This document shows, piece after piece, positions 1 to 45,587 of a stretch of DNA of 64,000 nucleotides. Under the pieces are notes generated by a model. The model saw nothing but the letters and a program-made list of their open reading frames with translations. It made no database searches and was not told the DNA's origin. The stretch comes from Heloderma charlesbogerti (taxonomy: Eukaryota; Chordata; Lepidosauria; Squamata; Helodermatidae), in contig JANEZZ010000400.1 in NCBI GenBank assembly GCA_026122225.1, forward strand, positions 558,001-622,000, in the 5' to 3' direction. The translations under genes and the position numbers were made by a program. Numbering within the stretch: the first letter of the stretch is position 1; each line of letters starts with the position of its first letter.

Positions 1-183
1 AGTTCCTGGCCCCTATATTACTCTTTATACCATAATTAAGCAGGGATGAATGTCATATAGCTTATAATTTTTTCAGACATCCCCCTCCTTGGCTTACACC
101 ATTCCATCCCCTCTACTGATGAAAAACCCTTCACCATATCCTCTTCCTTTGTAATTTTCCTGTTGTTCATATTTTCACAGATT

Positions 184-206
184 TGTGTGTGTGTGTGTGT
201 GTGTGT
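184..206. repeat. (TG)n microsatellite
   Basis: About 11 uninterrupted TG units in the first intron fragment of CEP120. Confidence 0.9.
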
Positions 207-374
207 TTTGCACGCAATTACACTGTCTGTAAGAACCTGCTGAACATCTCACGTTTTCTCACCAGGAGTTAAGAATGCTTTAAATTTTGCATATGTCAGG
301 GTAGACCAAAAAAATGACATAACATTAAGTAAGGTAAGACTTTGGTCCCAATCTCAAGATCCATGAGAACATTA

Positions 375-456
375 GGCTGCAGCCCTATACCCACTTTCCT
401 GTAAGTCCTATTGAACTCAGTGGTACCTACTTCTGAGTGGACATGTATAGGATTTC
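375..456. repeat. MITE family A copy (caatcctat...ataggatt)
   Basis: Short palindromic element starting ggctgcagccctatac, with the internal 'ttgaactcag' and 'cttctgagtggacatg' segments and ending tataggatttc. Other copies are at 18671, 41901, 53797 (split) and 62125. Confidence 0.65.
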
Positions 457-1585
457 ATATGTATAGTGACATATGCTTATACAAATGTCAAAAATGGTGG
501 TGTTCTGGATGTTCTTGCTAATCATGCAAGTGCCTATCAATTAGGTTCTTAATTGCCAAAAAATCCTATAACACATGATTTGACATTTATGAACTTGGTT
601 GTGATTGTGCACCTTTTGCATCTCTGTATATTCATGAACCCAGAGCAGAGCAAGATCTTCTGTTTATGCTGTTGTTTGTAGCTGCTGCCATGCTGTCTTT
701 GTGCAGAGTGTGGGGTAGGAGAAAAGGAACTGTTCAATCGGTTCTCTGTCACTGAATAGATTGATAGACAGTTTGAGTAAATGACCTGCCTGTTAAGATG
801 ATTATCTCCTATGGTGAAAGTTAGTAGCAGTATTTTCTTCCTCCTACTCACTAAAGGGATTTGACGGATTTTCCTTTGTCCTTCATTGTAGGCTAAATGC
901 AAAGCATAAACGTAGCAACTATTTAGAACATGTGTAATAAAAGTAAATGTGTTTTTGTGGAGCAATATTGATTGATTAGCTTTTCTGAACTTTTTTTTTT
1001 ATGGAGAGGCTTAAGACATGCTGCTCCAAGTCAGTGCTATCCAGTTAGAGGTGATCTGCTCTCAGATTTCCAGGAATAGATGGAAGCACAAGTCGAATGA
1101 GAATACTTATAACGCTGACCTAGAGATGTACAAGTGCAACAGGGTGTACACTTGTTCATGTGCTCTTGGAGCCCTCCAACCGTACTCCATGTTACCAGGG
1201 GCTGAATTCAGTGCAGTCATGCTCTCATTTGCTTATCTATCCAGCAAAGGAAGGGAGTATTACATATGTTCTCATAGCTCTCTGGATTATGGCTAAAGTC
1301 TTGAGGGGTTTGGGTATTATTTTAAATCCTCTTTGGTTTGGGGAAATTGAAGAAAAACTTGCCTATATGTAAAATAGTCTAAAAGCTACCTATATACATT
1401 TGAGGGCACTTTATTGTAGTAGTGGTGATGATGTGACCACTACTGCTCATTAGTTTGTAGTGTTAATTTTAAGTTTAAGGACTTTTAAAATGTCTGCCTA
1501 GTTTAGCTACATCTTATGTGATAACTGTACCGCATATTTATCATTTTAAGTGTTTCTCCACCAACGACTTGTTTTAAATCTGCAG

Positions 1586-34171
<32,586 letters not shown>

Positions 34172-34569
34172 CAAAGATTGCAGAACAGGATTTGTGTTTT
34201 TCAGCAAAGAGGCCCAAGTTCTAGTGAACGATTCATGGTATAGGATGCTGAAGGACTTGCGCGTGTGCTTTTGTCTCCCAAGACTTACTGCAGTATAAAA
34301 ACAGCCCTATTATACTGTTGAGGTATTGAGAGAGAAGAAGCGTTGACTGAATTTTTTACATGGTTTAAAAATCTCTGGACATATTTAAATATTTATTTTG
34401 GTTGATGGTTGAGTATTCTATGTCTCCTCCCCATTGCCTCAGCTTGTTTTATTTATAGAAGCTTTTAAAACTTCAGTTCTCCATTTCTGTACAGCATTTT
34501 TAATTACTTGTTTTATAACTGTTTCCCTGTCTACATGGTTTTTTTAATCAATTTATATAGAAACAGTCC

Positions 34570-34575
34570 AATAAA
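34570..34575 (+). terminator. Proximal polyadenylation signal AATAAA
   Basis: 400 bases after the CEP120 stop, followed by a T-rich segment (ctatttatttatgttttt). Confidence 0.7.
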
Positions 34576-34834
34576 ATTGCACTAGGAAAAAGGGCTTGCA
34601 ATTGCCCTATTTATTTATGTTTTTAAAGATTGAGCCTACAGGTAGATACATTGCACCTTGTCACCTTTGAAAATGTTCATCATATTATGGATTGTTTACC
34701 ATATTATGGATTATGGAATGGCACAAGTGCCATTCAAGTGGCCAAATATTTAACCATATTTTGTATGATGAAGCTTTTTCTTAATACATATTTTCTGTTG
34801 AAATGTTTAATCCTTGTTAATGATGAGGTGTTGG

Positions 34835-34925
34835 ATCCAGACTAGTCATGCTTAGAGTAGATCCATTGAAATCAGTCAGACTTTGAAACTATAAACAAGA
34901 CTGAGTCTGAATCCAACCCAAGGGA
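34835..34925. repeat. Palindromic MITE, 'gtagatccattgaaatcagt' family
   Basis: 'ttggatccagac' and 'gtctgaatccaa' form the ends. The interior resembles 40204-40285 and 46761-46869. Confidence 0.45.
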
Positions 34926-35344
34926 ATGAGATCTGGTGCATGCTTCATCTGTTCATTTTAACAGGTCATGTTCTGAACTAAATGCTGGAAGAGTAAACTA
35001 CAGGAACGTTTGATAGATTATGCCACAGTTTTAAGCCTGAGCAGTCATACACAGAGCCCTCTTACCTGTCAAAGCAAACTCTACACACTGTAAATTTAGA
35101 TCCAGTTAGCAGTCCCTTTAATCTACCATAATAGTCAATTGATATGTAATGTTTTCCCTACACCAATATTATTTCCATGTAGGAAAACATGTTCATATTG
35201 AATTATATGAAGATGTGTGTGTCCGCTCTCATGTGTAATTGGAAGGCTACTATATGTAGTGATTATCCAATCCATGTACTCCCAGTCAGGAAAAAGTACA
35301 ATGTCATTTTCATATTATGCATGCATCTTCCTACCTGGAGATTC

Positions 35345-35655
35345 TACCTATGATCCAATTCACACAACGTGACAGCCCATTATGGGTTAATTTACCCTCA
35401 AAGAACTGTGGTGTGTGCCAGCCACCATTATGAATATGCAAGCCCTGGCCGGGTGTTGCCATGGCTTGTCGTGTTGTCCAAATTTGTGTGGTGGGGGTTG
35501 TTTTGACGGTTAAACCATCCTCACATAACCCTAAAGCAGACCATGGGTTATGCGAGGGTCGTTTAACACTCAAATCCGAACCCCCATCACCTGGATTTGG
35601 ATGTCACAACAAGCCATGGTAACCTCCGGCCAAGGCTGGCATATTCATAAAGGCA
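35345..35655. repeat. Foldback element, 'aacaagccatgg' family
   Basis: 'gttgccatggcttgtcgtgt' then 'tgtccaaattt' (35455-35486) is mirrored by 'ggatttggatgtcacaacaa' then 'gccatggtaac' (35595-35625). Same family as 19240 and 63315. Confidence 0.6.
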
Positions 35656-37516
35656 GATGGCACGCGCTATGCCACCCCAAAGGTTAATTACCTCACAAGA
35701 TATCATGTTGCCAAAACCAGGTCTGTGTAGAGAAGAAACAGTGTGTGCAAAACTCCATAAATAATGAATCATTCAGGAGAGGTTTAAAAAAAAATTAACC
35801 CTTAAGAGTGATGCAAAGAAATCTCCTAACTTATCAGACCGCATGCTTATCGGACAAGAAATACAACGTTTTCAGAAAACAAGAGGTAATAAAATCAAAA
35901 CAGAGTAATTATTAACTGGTAGAAACATGGTTTTGAATTATTTAAAACATCTATATGATGACAAATCTGGCTAAACGCAAAAAGTTTATCTGTCGTAAAG
36001 GATACATATTCACCTCAGTGTTCAGTATGTAACCATGGAGGGAGACAGCAACCTGGATTTTATTTCTAACTCGAGAGTTCTACTGTTGAATTTCACATAT
36101 ATACACTTCATTCCCAGCACTGCATTGAGCACCATAGACAAGATACTCATTGCATGATTTTAAAAGTTTGGATGCAAATGTACATATAACACATATGATT
36201 GCTCTCCTCTGTGGTGTGGATGGGAATGCATGTCCCAGTCCATTAATGGGAACGACTGTGATTGCAAGCTGTGTGTGAACACAGTTCTTTCTGGTTTGGG
36301 ACTGCTATGGCTGTGTTTGATGCCAATGTCTTCTATCATTGTATCTGATCAGTGGGCTTCTACATACATGCTGTTGGGATATTTGGGCTGGTATTTGTTT
36401 GTTCTAGCAGTTGAAGAATAAGAATTTTTCTCCCTCAATATATCTTGCACGGTAATTACCATAATTAAAATGTAGATCCACAAGTGCAGCCTTGCTCATA
36501 CTGGCCACGCTGCTATTCTGTGTCAGTGATGGTGGCAAAAGTTGTTGGAAAGTTTGGTGTGACTTACAGCAGAGCATCTTTATACATAGAGAAAGCATGT
36601 TAGCAAGGCAAAAATGCACGTTAGAGCCAGTTTAAAAAGAAGTTGAATCGACTTACTTTATTAGTGCTGTTATACACATTGTCAGAGAAGCACACGGTCT
36701 GTGTGCTCGTTGTAAAGGCAAGAGGGAGATGGAGGAAGGGCAGCAAGGGGATGAGCCAGACAAGCTGCTGTTGATGCAACACATTCTCTATTGCTTCCTG
36801 GTGTGTGGTTAGCATGTGGAGTTGTTCCTATTATCCAGTAAAAGTGAACTAATTCAGCAACTCTTAAAGCTGAATATGGGCAGTAAGAAAATCTGAAGCC
36901 TTCACTATTAATATTCATTCCTGCATTTGTTCCATCCAGATGTGCAATGTGTGAAAGTTCTTGCAGAAAAAATGTTGCTTGTTGAAGAAAGGTATATCTT
37001 ATACAGTGATTTTTTTCCAAGTCTACTACTTTCTAGGCTCCAGTTTTTCTGTATTATGGGACAAAATTGAATTAAAAACCACAGCAATGTTGCTTCTATT
37101 TGAAAACATTGTAGACATACCAAGCATTCACTTCTGTTTCAGAGGCCATATATTTTGTATTACTTGTGGCTATGTCTCTTAATACAGGGTTTCAAAGGTT
37201 TTGTATTTCTTGTTCAATAAGTGCAATGTAAATAACCAAATGCAAATTTGTTTTTATCATTTTTTCAAAGGACCAAAAAAGGGGGAAATTAAGTTTTCTG
37301 AAGTAGTTAATTTGTATTAATTGTACCAAGTGCATCACAAATAATTTTGTGTTATCAAGCAGTTTGTCTGCATGTGTAAAGTATTTTTGGTTAAATAGCT
37401 TTAATAATTTGACATCCTAACATTGGAAATAATGAATACTTACTAAAACAACAATTTGTAAATATGAATTATGGCAACTTTTGTGTTTTACTAATATGCA
37501 ATCAGAGGAAATGCGC

Positions 37517-37522
37517 AATAAA
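37517..37522 (+). terminator. Candidate distal polyadenylation signal AATAAA
   Basis: In 'gcgcaataaatctggaac'. A distal end for CEP120 is possible but not shown. Confidence 0.35.
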
Positions 37523-37634
37523 TCTGGAACATGCTTTTTTATCTTCCAAGGGATAAATTCTCCAGAGCCAAAATATCTGATCATGTATTAGGTTTGCAGT
37601 TGTCTTTCAAACACTAGAGGGGGCCTTAACATTA

Positions 37635-37640
37635 AATAAA
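37635..37640 (+). terminator. Candidate distal polyadenylation signal AATAAA
   Basis: In 'aacattaaataaagtcag', just after a 'cactagagggggcc' stretch. Confidence 0.35.
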
Positions 37641-39449
37641 GTCAGTTTTTAAAATCCAAAGTATTTTTTAAGCTTTGGTGAACATGCTTTTAATGAAATG
37701 GAGAATATTTAAAGATTTGTATTTTATTTTTTGTTTTGATTTTAAAACCCGTTATATACAGTTTCACACACCACACACCTTTTTAAACATAAAATACAAT
37801 GCTCCTGAAGTACAAATCGTCACGGATAGTTGTGTCCATTATGCTGCTTCGGAATATCTCCATTTACATATCTGCAAAACAGATCCGGCACCCAGGGCTT
37901 CACCTAACAGTTCCAAATGTGGTTTCCCCTAACATGGGCCAGCACAGTCATCTTTAGCATTACCAGTTACTATAGAGAATGAGGTCAGTCTGTCTGGGGT
38001 CAGTCTGTCTCTGTTGTCTCTTCGCCAAAAGGATGATGAATTCTGTCAAAATAATTCATATCAGTACACTATTAGGGAATATGTACAGGCCTTTCCAGAA
38101 AGTATCAGCATGTGTGTAGGATGAAGAGTTTTGCAACTGTTGGCAAGCTACTGCTAATACGGTGAAAGATTCTGACATGCCTTAACAGGAGGCTTAAAGC
38201 AGTAGTGGTGGTGTCTTCTAGCACTCATAATTATTTATAAGTATTTTCTTACTTCATGTACAGATTATCCTAAAATATATATTTTCACTGTAAAAACGTA
38301 CATACTGTCTTGGCAAGATATCCATTCTAGGCAACAAAACCAGCATCAGAAGGAAGAAACATTTTAGACATTAGTCATATATACTCTTATTTTTTATCTT
38401 AATAGCTAACAGTAAACTCATACAACTATGAAGATGAGAAATAGACAGAGAAAAATGCAAACTGTATAAACAAACAAATATATAAACATTATTCCAAGGC
38501 ACTTGAATTGGGAATGTGATAAATCTTGGTGTGGTACCAAAGATTATCTTGCTTGTGTATTTGTAGTGGCTTTGGAGAATGATGCAAGTGGGTCAGAATG
38601 TTCTCCTGCCTTAGGTTTAATTCTTATTTTAAGAATGTCTTTTTCCCTTTTTCTTTTTTGCTTTTGGTAAATTTCTACCATCTTCCTGGGTTTCATTTTA
38701 TCTTTTACTGTTTTGTTGGAAAAGATGGGTTAGGAAAAACATGGATTAGGAATGGTAGTTAAAGAATTGTGTTGGGAAAACCTGGAAGGGTAATTTTGAT
38801 TCGTGTGAAATCTGCTAGAAAGAGGCAGGGGAGCTGAAGTAGATGCAAAAAAACCCTTGGTAGTTTTAATGCTCCTATATATTTTTGGTTTTCTCATTTT
38901 CCATTGTTTAGATTGTGAGCCTTTAGGACAGTTTCTATTTGTATCTTGCATCCTCTCCCCACCCTAAGATTCTCCTTAGGGAGAGATTGCGGTCAGACTG
39001 TGGTTTCATACTGACTCGTGCTTTCCCTCTTCCATTTTTCTTCTTCCCTTTTCTGCTGACCTCGTCACAGGACAGAGGTGAATGGCCAATGCAGGAGATT
39101 CTGTGCTTGCACTTAATGCCTGGAATCCAGTTTAGGCATTCACATTTCCCTGTGGTGAGGAAAGAGAAAGAAAGATTGTAAGGAGCACATGAGTACCAGC
39201 TTCACTCATGATCTCTCCCCAGCTAGGATAAATCAGGGAAGGGAAGAAACGTCGTCCAGACACATATGGTCCCATTCAAATAGATGGGACATAGGTGGAC
39301 AACTGAGTTCTGCTGAAATCAACAGAATTTTAGGCATAATTGAAGTCACTCTGTTTTGACATATGCTGTGCATTTAAGTAGGAATGATTAGAAATCTGAA
39401 AGACTTCATAGACATTTAAATACTCAGGTTTCTTTAGAACTTCAGTAAT

Positions 39450-39640
39450 GTGGGTTGTATCCAGTGGTGTCTGTCCACCAGTAGAACCAATACTGCTAGT
39501 GGAACTGAATTTCCTTCCCCACCGCCAGAAGGTTGGGGAACCCTCCAGAGCAGATTTGTGGCAGCACGCAGGGAGAGGAGGGGAAGACTTGTTGCATGAG
39601 TGGAATTCTGCTTACGTAATGTTGGACGTATATTCTATGT
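39450..39640. repeat. hAT-like non-autonomous element, family C copy (probable)
   Basis: Left end 'gggttgtatccagtggtgtc' is identical to that at 10147. The right end is decayed (aatgttggacgtatattc). Confidence 0.45.
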
Positions 39641-40203
39641 GCTTTCAGTGTTGAGGGCATCAAAAATGAGTGATTGAGAGTTTTAATACAATTGCAATAC
39701 TTTCATATCTAGAATTTAGTGATTCTAAGGTTTGGATAGTATCCAATGTTAGTCCTGCTTAGAGTGTAATGGACAATTGTAATGGACTAGAGTAGGGCCA
39801 TATTGGAGCCGAGGTGTCTCCACTGTGGAATTTTTGAGTGTGCCCATGACCACCCCCACCCTCTTTCTTCCCAAAAAATGCAAGATCTGCAAGGTTCTGA
39901 GAAGCAGTTTGTCTAATCGGCAAAAGTTTCTATATCAGCCGTCCAGGCAGGGAACTGCCTGACAAACCACCCAATGGTCCAAGAACCTGTGGTTAACCTA
40001 GACTTCCTTTTGAGTAAGCAAGCATTCTGCACATGATCAAGTGGCTGTGTAATCAATTTGCTAATAAAAGCTAGCTGTGTCTAGCATGGTTGGAAGAGTT
40101 CTTGCACCTCGTAGAAGGTGGGCTCTTTCCGCTGCAGCATTGTGCCTCTTTCTCAGTAGAGGCATATTGTACCTGAAAGTGTCTTCAAGTGTTGGGCCAG
40201 GAC

Positions 40204-40285
40204 AAGAGTAAATCCATTGAAACAAATGGGACTTAAATTAGTTGTGACTAAATTTCATCTCATTCATTTCAATAGGTCTACTCTT
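40204..40285. repeat. Palindromic MITE, 'gtaaatccattgaaa' family
   Basis: Left arm aagagtaaatccattgaaac, right arm atttcaataggtctactctt, with a mirrored 'gacttaaattagttgtgact' centre. Confidence 0.6.
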
Positions 40286-41900
40286 TGTAAGACTAACATT
40301 AGATACTACTCTTTGTTTCCAGACCACTAATTTGTTAGTAATATTTGCTTTACCCTTCGAGGCAGGCATGACACCAAAAAAAACCCTATTGGTATTACGT
40401 GAAGTGGTGTACCAAAACTTGGTAAGGTTGAAACCTAAATTGAATGAAAGCCAGCTGTAGGCGAAAGAGTATCATCTGTAGCAACATTCTGAGCCACTTT
40501 GGCATTCTTCTTAAGTGTGCAATTTTTAGGATGCCCATTGCAATGTTAATATTTGGCTGACACCAAGGAATTCAGAGCTATTATGTGATGACCAAGGATT
40601 CAAGTCCTTGCTTTAATGAGGTAATTAAAGTAAAGTATTACTTTAGCCTATTTGTATAAAACATCACACTGTAATAGATTTCGCTACTGCTATTCCTAAA
40701 TGATCACGAATTGCCTCTGGTCTTGAATGCGAAGTCCCAATCCTGCTATTGTTAAAGAAGGAAAACTAGAGAATGACGGCAGCCATATACTTAGATCTCA
40801 TTTCATTTGCTTCTCTGGAGGGTTGTATTAGTGTTTTCATTAGAAATGTTTTTACAGATGTTGGCTCTCCAGATATGAAATCTCTATGGTTGAGAGATGG
40901 TCAGAAGTTTGGCATCCAGAACAAAAAAAAAGGGGGGGGGAGAAATCAGCTCTGAAAGCCTAATTTATAGAAAAATAATTTACTGTCTTTATGATGTATA
41001 AATGTATAGGAACTCTACAGAGGTTTAAGATAGAGTAATTGAATTCCAACTAATATAGAAATGTTTGCTATTAGTCTTTTAAAAAGAAATCTGTCATTCA
41101 TCATGATAAAGGACTAAAAAAGCACCCATAAATTACACTTTTGGAAAAGTTGTGCCCACTAATTTATATATAAATATTTTCTTTTTCACTTGAAATACCT
41201 ATATTAATGTAGCCGTATTTCTAATAGTATGCAGTGTTTTGACCTATATCTCACCAATGCGGTGAGGTAGATGATGTAGAAGTGTGTAAAGCATTTAAGC
41301 CCAGGGCTACATTTTTTATGGAAAAGGCCTTCACTGTGGTGGATTTTCACTGATATTTCATAATCAAAATGCAGAAAACCTTTCAAACGTGTTTTTATTT
41401 CAAGTCTATTAAAATAGTGAGATCACTCCAGAATAATGTGTACTGTAATGTGTACCCCCACCCCAAACAGAAATATATAGAACTGCAACAGTAAGTAGGC
41501 ATCTTTGGAAAGACACTATTGAATTTTGTTTTCTGTCTTCAGTTTGCACTTTTACTATTCTTGTAAAATACTAAGCGATGACATCTGTAATTCAAATTGC
41601 ACTTCTGATGTTTGTAACTGATACAGAAGAGGGTTCACGTTTCCTTTGGAAGAAATAATGTTCATAATTTCATATTGACAGAAACTGTGGTCAGTACCCA
41701 ATGTCATGCAAGCAGACTGGCTTTCCTCTACTTCCCACACACCCCAGAGGTCTGCTGCAGTGGGTCCCCCAACCATCCAGGACAGATTATCTAGGGAGCG
41801 AGGCTGCAGGAGGGAGGAGGAATCTGTTCCATGGACAGAGATCACTGGATTTACTATAAGTCTTAACTATATGCTGTATCTTGGGTAGAAGCGTAATTTG

Positions 41901-41991
41901 GGCTGCAATCCCTATATCTACTTACCTGGGAGTAGGCCCCATTGATATCAGTGGGACTTTCTTCTGAGTAGACACATATAGGTGTGCATTG
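41901..41991. repeat. MITE family A copy (full)
   Basis: ggctgcaatccctatatcta, then 'cttacctgggagtaggcccc', 'cttctgagtagacacatata' and 'ggtgtgcatt'. The best-preserved full-length copy of the family in the window. Confidence 0.75.
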
Positions 41992-42020
41992 TTGGATTTC
42001 ATGGAGATGGTACCTTCAGC

Positions 42021-43620
42021 TACAGTGCCTTACATAAGTATTCACCCCCCTTTGAATTTTTCCCCACACTTTGTTGTGTTACAACCTGGAATTAAAATGG
42101 ATTTAATTGACATGTTTACCATTTGCTTTAGACAACATACTTAACATTTTGAAGGTGAATTTTTTTTTTAAATTGTGGCACAAATGTTAATTAAACAAAA
42201 ACTAGCATTTCTTGGTTGCATAAGTCTTCACCCCTCTGAGTCAATACTTGGTAGAAGCACATTTAGCAGCAACTACAGCTGCGAGTCTTTTCAGGTAAGT
42301 CTCTACTGGCTTTGTGCATCTAGATCCTGCAATGTTTGCCTGTTCTTTTTGGCAAAATTGCTCAAGCTCTGTCAGGTTGGATGGGGACCATTAGTGAACA
42401 GCAATTTTCAAGTCTTGCCACAGATTCTCAATTGGATTGAGGTCTGGGCTTTGACTAGGCCATTCTAAGATATTCAGGTTCTTGCTTTTCAACCATTCCA
42501 GTGTAGCTTTGGCTGTGTGTTTAGGGACATTGTCCTGCTGGAAGGTGAACCTCCACCCCAGTCCCAGGTCGCTTGCAGATTGAAACAAGTTTTCCTCTAG
42601 AATTGCCCAATATTTGGCTCCATCCATCTTGCCCTCAATCCTGACCTGTTTCCCAGTCCCCACTGATGAAAAGCATCCCCACAACATGATGCTGCCACCA
42701 CCATATTTCACTGTGGGGATGGTGTTCTCTGGGCAATGCACCACAAATAGTGTTTTGCAGTAAGGCCGAAAAGTTCAATTTTGGTGTCATCAGACCAGAG
42801 AACCTTTTCCCACATGTTTTCTGGGTCTTCCACATGCTTTTTGGAAAAATCCAAATGGGATTTTGATACGGGGCATTTTCAGCAATGGGTTTCTACTCAC
42901 AACTCTTCCATAAAGTCTAGCTTTGTGGAGCATCCGGGTGATGGCTGTCCCATGGACTGTTTCTCCCATCTCAGCTGTGGATCTCCCCAGCTCCTTCAGA
43001 GTTACCATTGGACTCTTGGTTGCTTCTCTGACTAATGCCCTCCTTACCCAGTCACTGAATTTTGGTGGATGGCCTTCTCTAGGCAGAGTTGTGGTTGTGC
43101 AATATTCTTTCCATTTTGTAATCATGGATTTTACAGTGCTCCAGGGAATGTTCATAGTTTGGGATATATATATTTTTATAACCCAACCTTGATTAATGCT
43201 TCACCAGAACTTGTTTTGAAAGCTGCTTGGTCTTCATGATGCTGTTTGTTTAGATATGTTCCCCAATAAACTCTGGAGCCTTTCAGAAACAGGTGTATTT
43301 AATCTGAGATCATGTGACACTTGAATTGCACACAGGTGGACTCCCAACTGCTTATGTGACTTCTGAAGGCAGTTGGTTGCACCAGGGGATATTTAGGGGT
43401 GACAAAGCAAAGGGGGTGAATACTTGCGCAATCCAGACTTTTCAGTTTTTTTATTTGTAAATCATATGTAGATTTTTTTTCTACACTTCAACATTACAGA
43501 CTATTTTGTGTAGATAAGTGGCAAGAAATCCTAATTAAATCAATTGTAATTCCAGGTTGTAACACAACAAAATGTGGAAATGTCAAGGGATGTGTGTGAA
43601 TACTTATGCAAAGCACTGTA
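42021..43620 (-). mobile_element. Tc1/mariner transposon with broken transposase
   Basis: 1600 bp between TA dinucleotides. The left end cagtgccttacataagtatt and the right end aatacttatgcaaagcactg are inverted, and the similarity continues inward (gtgttacaacctggaatt / aattccaggttgtaacac), giving TIRs of roughly 80 bp. The transposase is on the - strand: a helix-turn-helix region (SPMVTLKELGRS), then [17 protein letters not shown] and [11 protein letters not shown]. The DDE spacing is Asp, 34 residues, Glu, typical of Tc1. It is broken: the N-terminal frame ends in TGA at 42790-42792 with the middle block in other frames, and a TAA at 42391-42393 precedes the C-terminal block that ends ...STKY. 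Non-autonomous now, but the ends look mobilisable in principle. It is younger-looking than neighbouring LINEs. Confidence 0.93.
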
Positions 43621-45550
43621 TAGCCAAATGAGAAAAACTGCTTAGATTTGATAGAAGACAATGAGATGGTCAGTTGAGTAGCCTTTTCTACCCTGGAGAA
43701 GTGAAGAAATTCCTACTAGACAGTGCAGAAGATTGTCAATACTGATAAAATAAAGCTGATTTTAATATTTTCCCTTTTGCTAATGGCTTTATGTATTATC
43801 CTTGCTATTTGACAAGAGTTTGAGATTGAAGTTCCCAAAGCTGTACTTTGATTTCACCATTTGCCTGATAACATTTTCATGAAATTCAGTATTACCGTAC
43901 AGTTATTAATATCCCATGTTTTCTTTCCTAATGAAAAATCTGTGTTCTCATTTCAGTGCTTTTGTGAGAAGACAAGCGAGGTTTAGCCCTATTGTCCAAT
44001 AGCTTGTCATGTGGTGGTATCAAAAACAAATCATGTATATTGGTTTGTCCTTTGCTTCTAGGAGTACATAGGATTGCAGCTACATTAAACTGTTGTTAGC
44101 AGTCACTGACATAGCAGGATTGTACATCTTTCCAAATTCGTTTTGGATGCATGTCTGTAGGGGGGATATGATAGTGTGCTAAACTGTATATATCTTCATT
44201 GATTAAACCAACAACTAGGAGGAACAAGTGTGTGTGTGTTTTAACTTATAAAACTTCTCAGATCAGTTTAACTGCCTAAATATTAACAATGTTTAAAATG
44301 TATACCAAAAAGATGGAAGACTCAAATACAAAGCTTATCAGTTCACGTGAAGCCCATAATAGAGGGGGCGGGGGGCTCTTTGATTTTCATCCGTGTGTTC
44401 TTTTCCCTTTCTCCTTTACTTGGGTTTATGCCCCATATTCACCACCGTATCCCTTTCTTTTCTTTTTTGCAAGCAGCATTCATTTTTAGTATAACTTGTG
44501 CGAAGAAGCTATTTCTGCATTGTGCTCCTTGCTTTCCACTTCCCCCACCCAAGTTATTTAACAAGTCTAATTCCGATTGTAAAGGCCATAAATTAACTAA
44601 ATGTGCCTGGAAGTTAGCATAAACACTCCAAAGATCTGCTGGACCATGGAGAAAATAAGCACAACAGAGAAGGGAATCCTCTACAGTTGTGTTACAAGGA
44701 ATGTTAATCAGTGTCCTGCTCTGGTCACAAAAAGCCCTCCCTACCCCCATCAACCAATTCCTGGCATTTTTGTGAGATAAAAGATATTTGCCTTTGTCTT
44801 CTGAGGAGAACCAAATGGTGACTTATTTATTTTTAGTTGCGGGTGGCAGGGAGAAAAAATTATGTACTGTAACCTTATTTTTGTTTTAGGTCTCAGTGAA
44901 AAATGGCTGCTGGTTGTGAAGAAGCAATGTTCATCCCTTTGGCCAAGGGCTTTCTTGTTTCTCTGGCAGTATTTGATAGCACAGTGTAATAAACCTATCC
45001 AGTGTGATAAACCTGCCCATCAGCGAAAAAAATGATTCTTGGTGAACACCAATGGTTATACGGTCACTTTTGGATTGCATAATGTGGGAAATTGGCAAAC
45101 GAAAAGGGTACAGGCCTTTGCACCCAAAAATAAATTATTTTTTATGAAGTTATTGCTGTAACTTCTAAAGTGTGTGCAGCTGTTGTCTTTCTAAACAGGA
45201 TTAATACCAGAGGATGCTACAAAGCTGTTGCCTTTAAGCTGAAAATTAGGTTACATTTTTTTGTATATTCTGAGAAGGGGGCCATCCAAAAATATTCAGG
45301 GAACTGAATGTTTAGATGAACCATTATTCAATCTGTCTACCTCCTGCTATGCGAATTGGCTATTTCCCCTATATATTCAGCAAATTACGCTTCAGCCAAT
45401 GTCTTATTTTCCATTTTCTGAATGGCATCTTTCCGTTAAGATAACACAGATATTTTAAATATGTAAAAGTTTAAATGCTTGTAAGCCACTCGAGGAGCAT
45501 TTTTGGCTGAGGAGAGGGGTAAAAATACTGTAGGCTGTCTGGGTGGAGTG

Positions 45551-45587
45551 GAGTATTCTCACATGTTTTTAATATGTGAGAATACTC
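45551..45587. repeat. Perfect 14-bp stem hairpin
   Basis: GAGTATTCTCACAT, a 9-base loop, then ATGTGAGAATACTC. Confidence 0.85.

Larger units (their letters stand above)
1..1585 (+). other. CEP120 intron (partial), upstream of the first exon seen
   Basis: No exon found here. The preceding human exon ends in ...TAQETKQ, and nothing like it is encoded in this stretch. It holds a TG dinucleotide run (184-206) and one palindromic MITE (375-456). The intron ends with a cag acceptor at 1583-1585. Confidence 0.7.
34172..37640 (+). other. CEP120 3' untranslated region (short and possible long forms)
   Basis: AT-rich sequence after the stop codon. The short form would end shortly after the AATAAA at 34570. 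A long form would use the signals at 37517 or 37635. Two repeats, at 34835-34925 and 35345-35655, lie in the part beyond the first signal. Extent of the long form is inferred from the signals only. Confidence 0.5.
37641..42020. other. Intergenic, no gene seen
   Basis: AT-rich. Contains family C copy 39450-39640, palindromic MITEs at 40204-40285 and 41901-41991, and the left flank of the Tc1 element. No exon pattern recognised. Confidence 0.55.

Noticed and set aside
37613..37626. Second CTCF-like motif (cactagagggggcc)
   Set aside because: Two mismatches at important positions of the consensus. Too weak to list as a site.
42635..42835. Separate 66-codon gene between the two transposase frames
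   Set aside because: It is one of the displaced frames of the same Tc1 transposase region, not a different gene.
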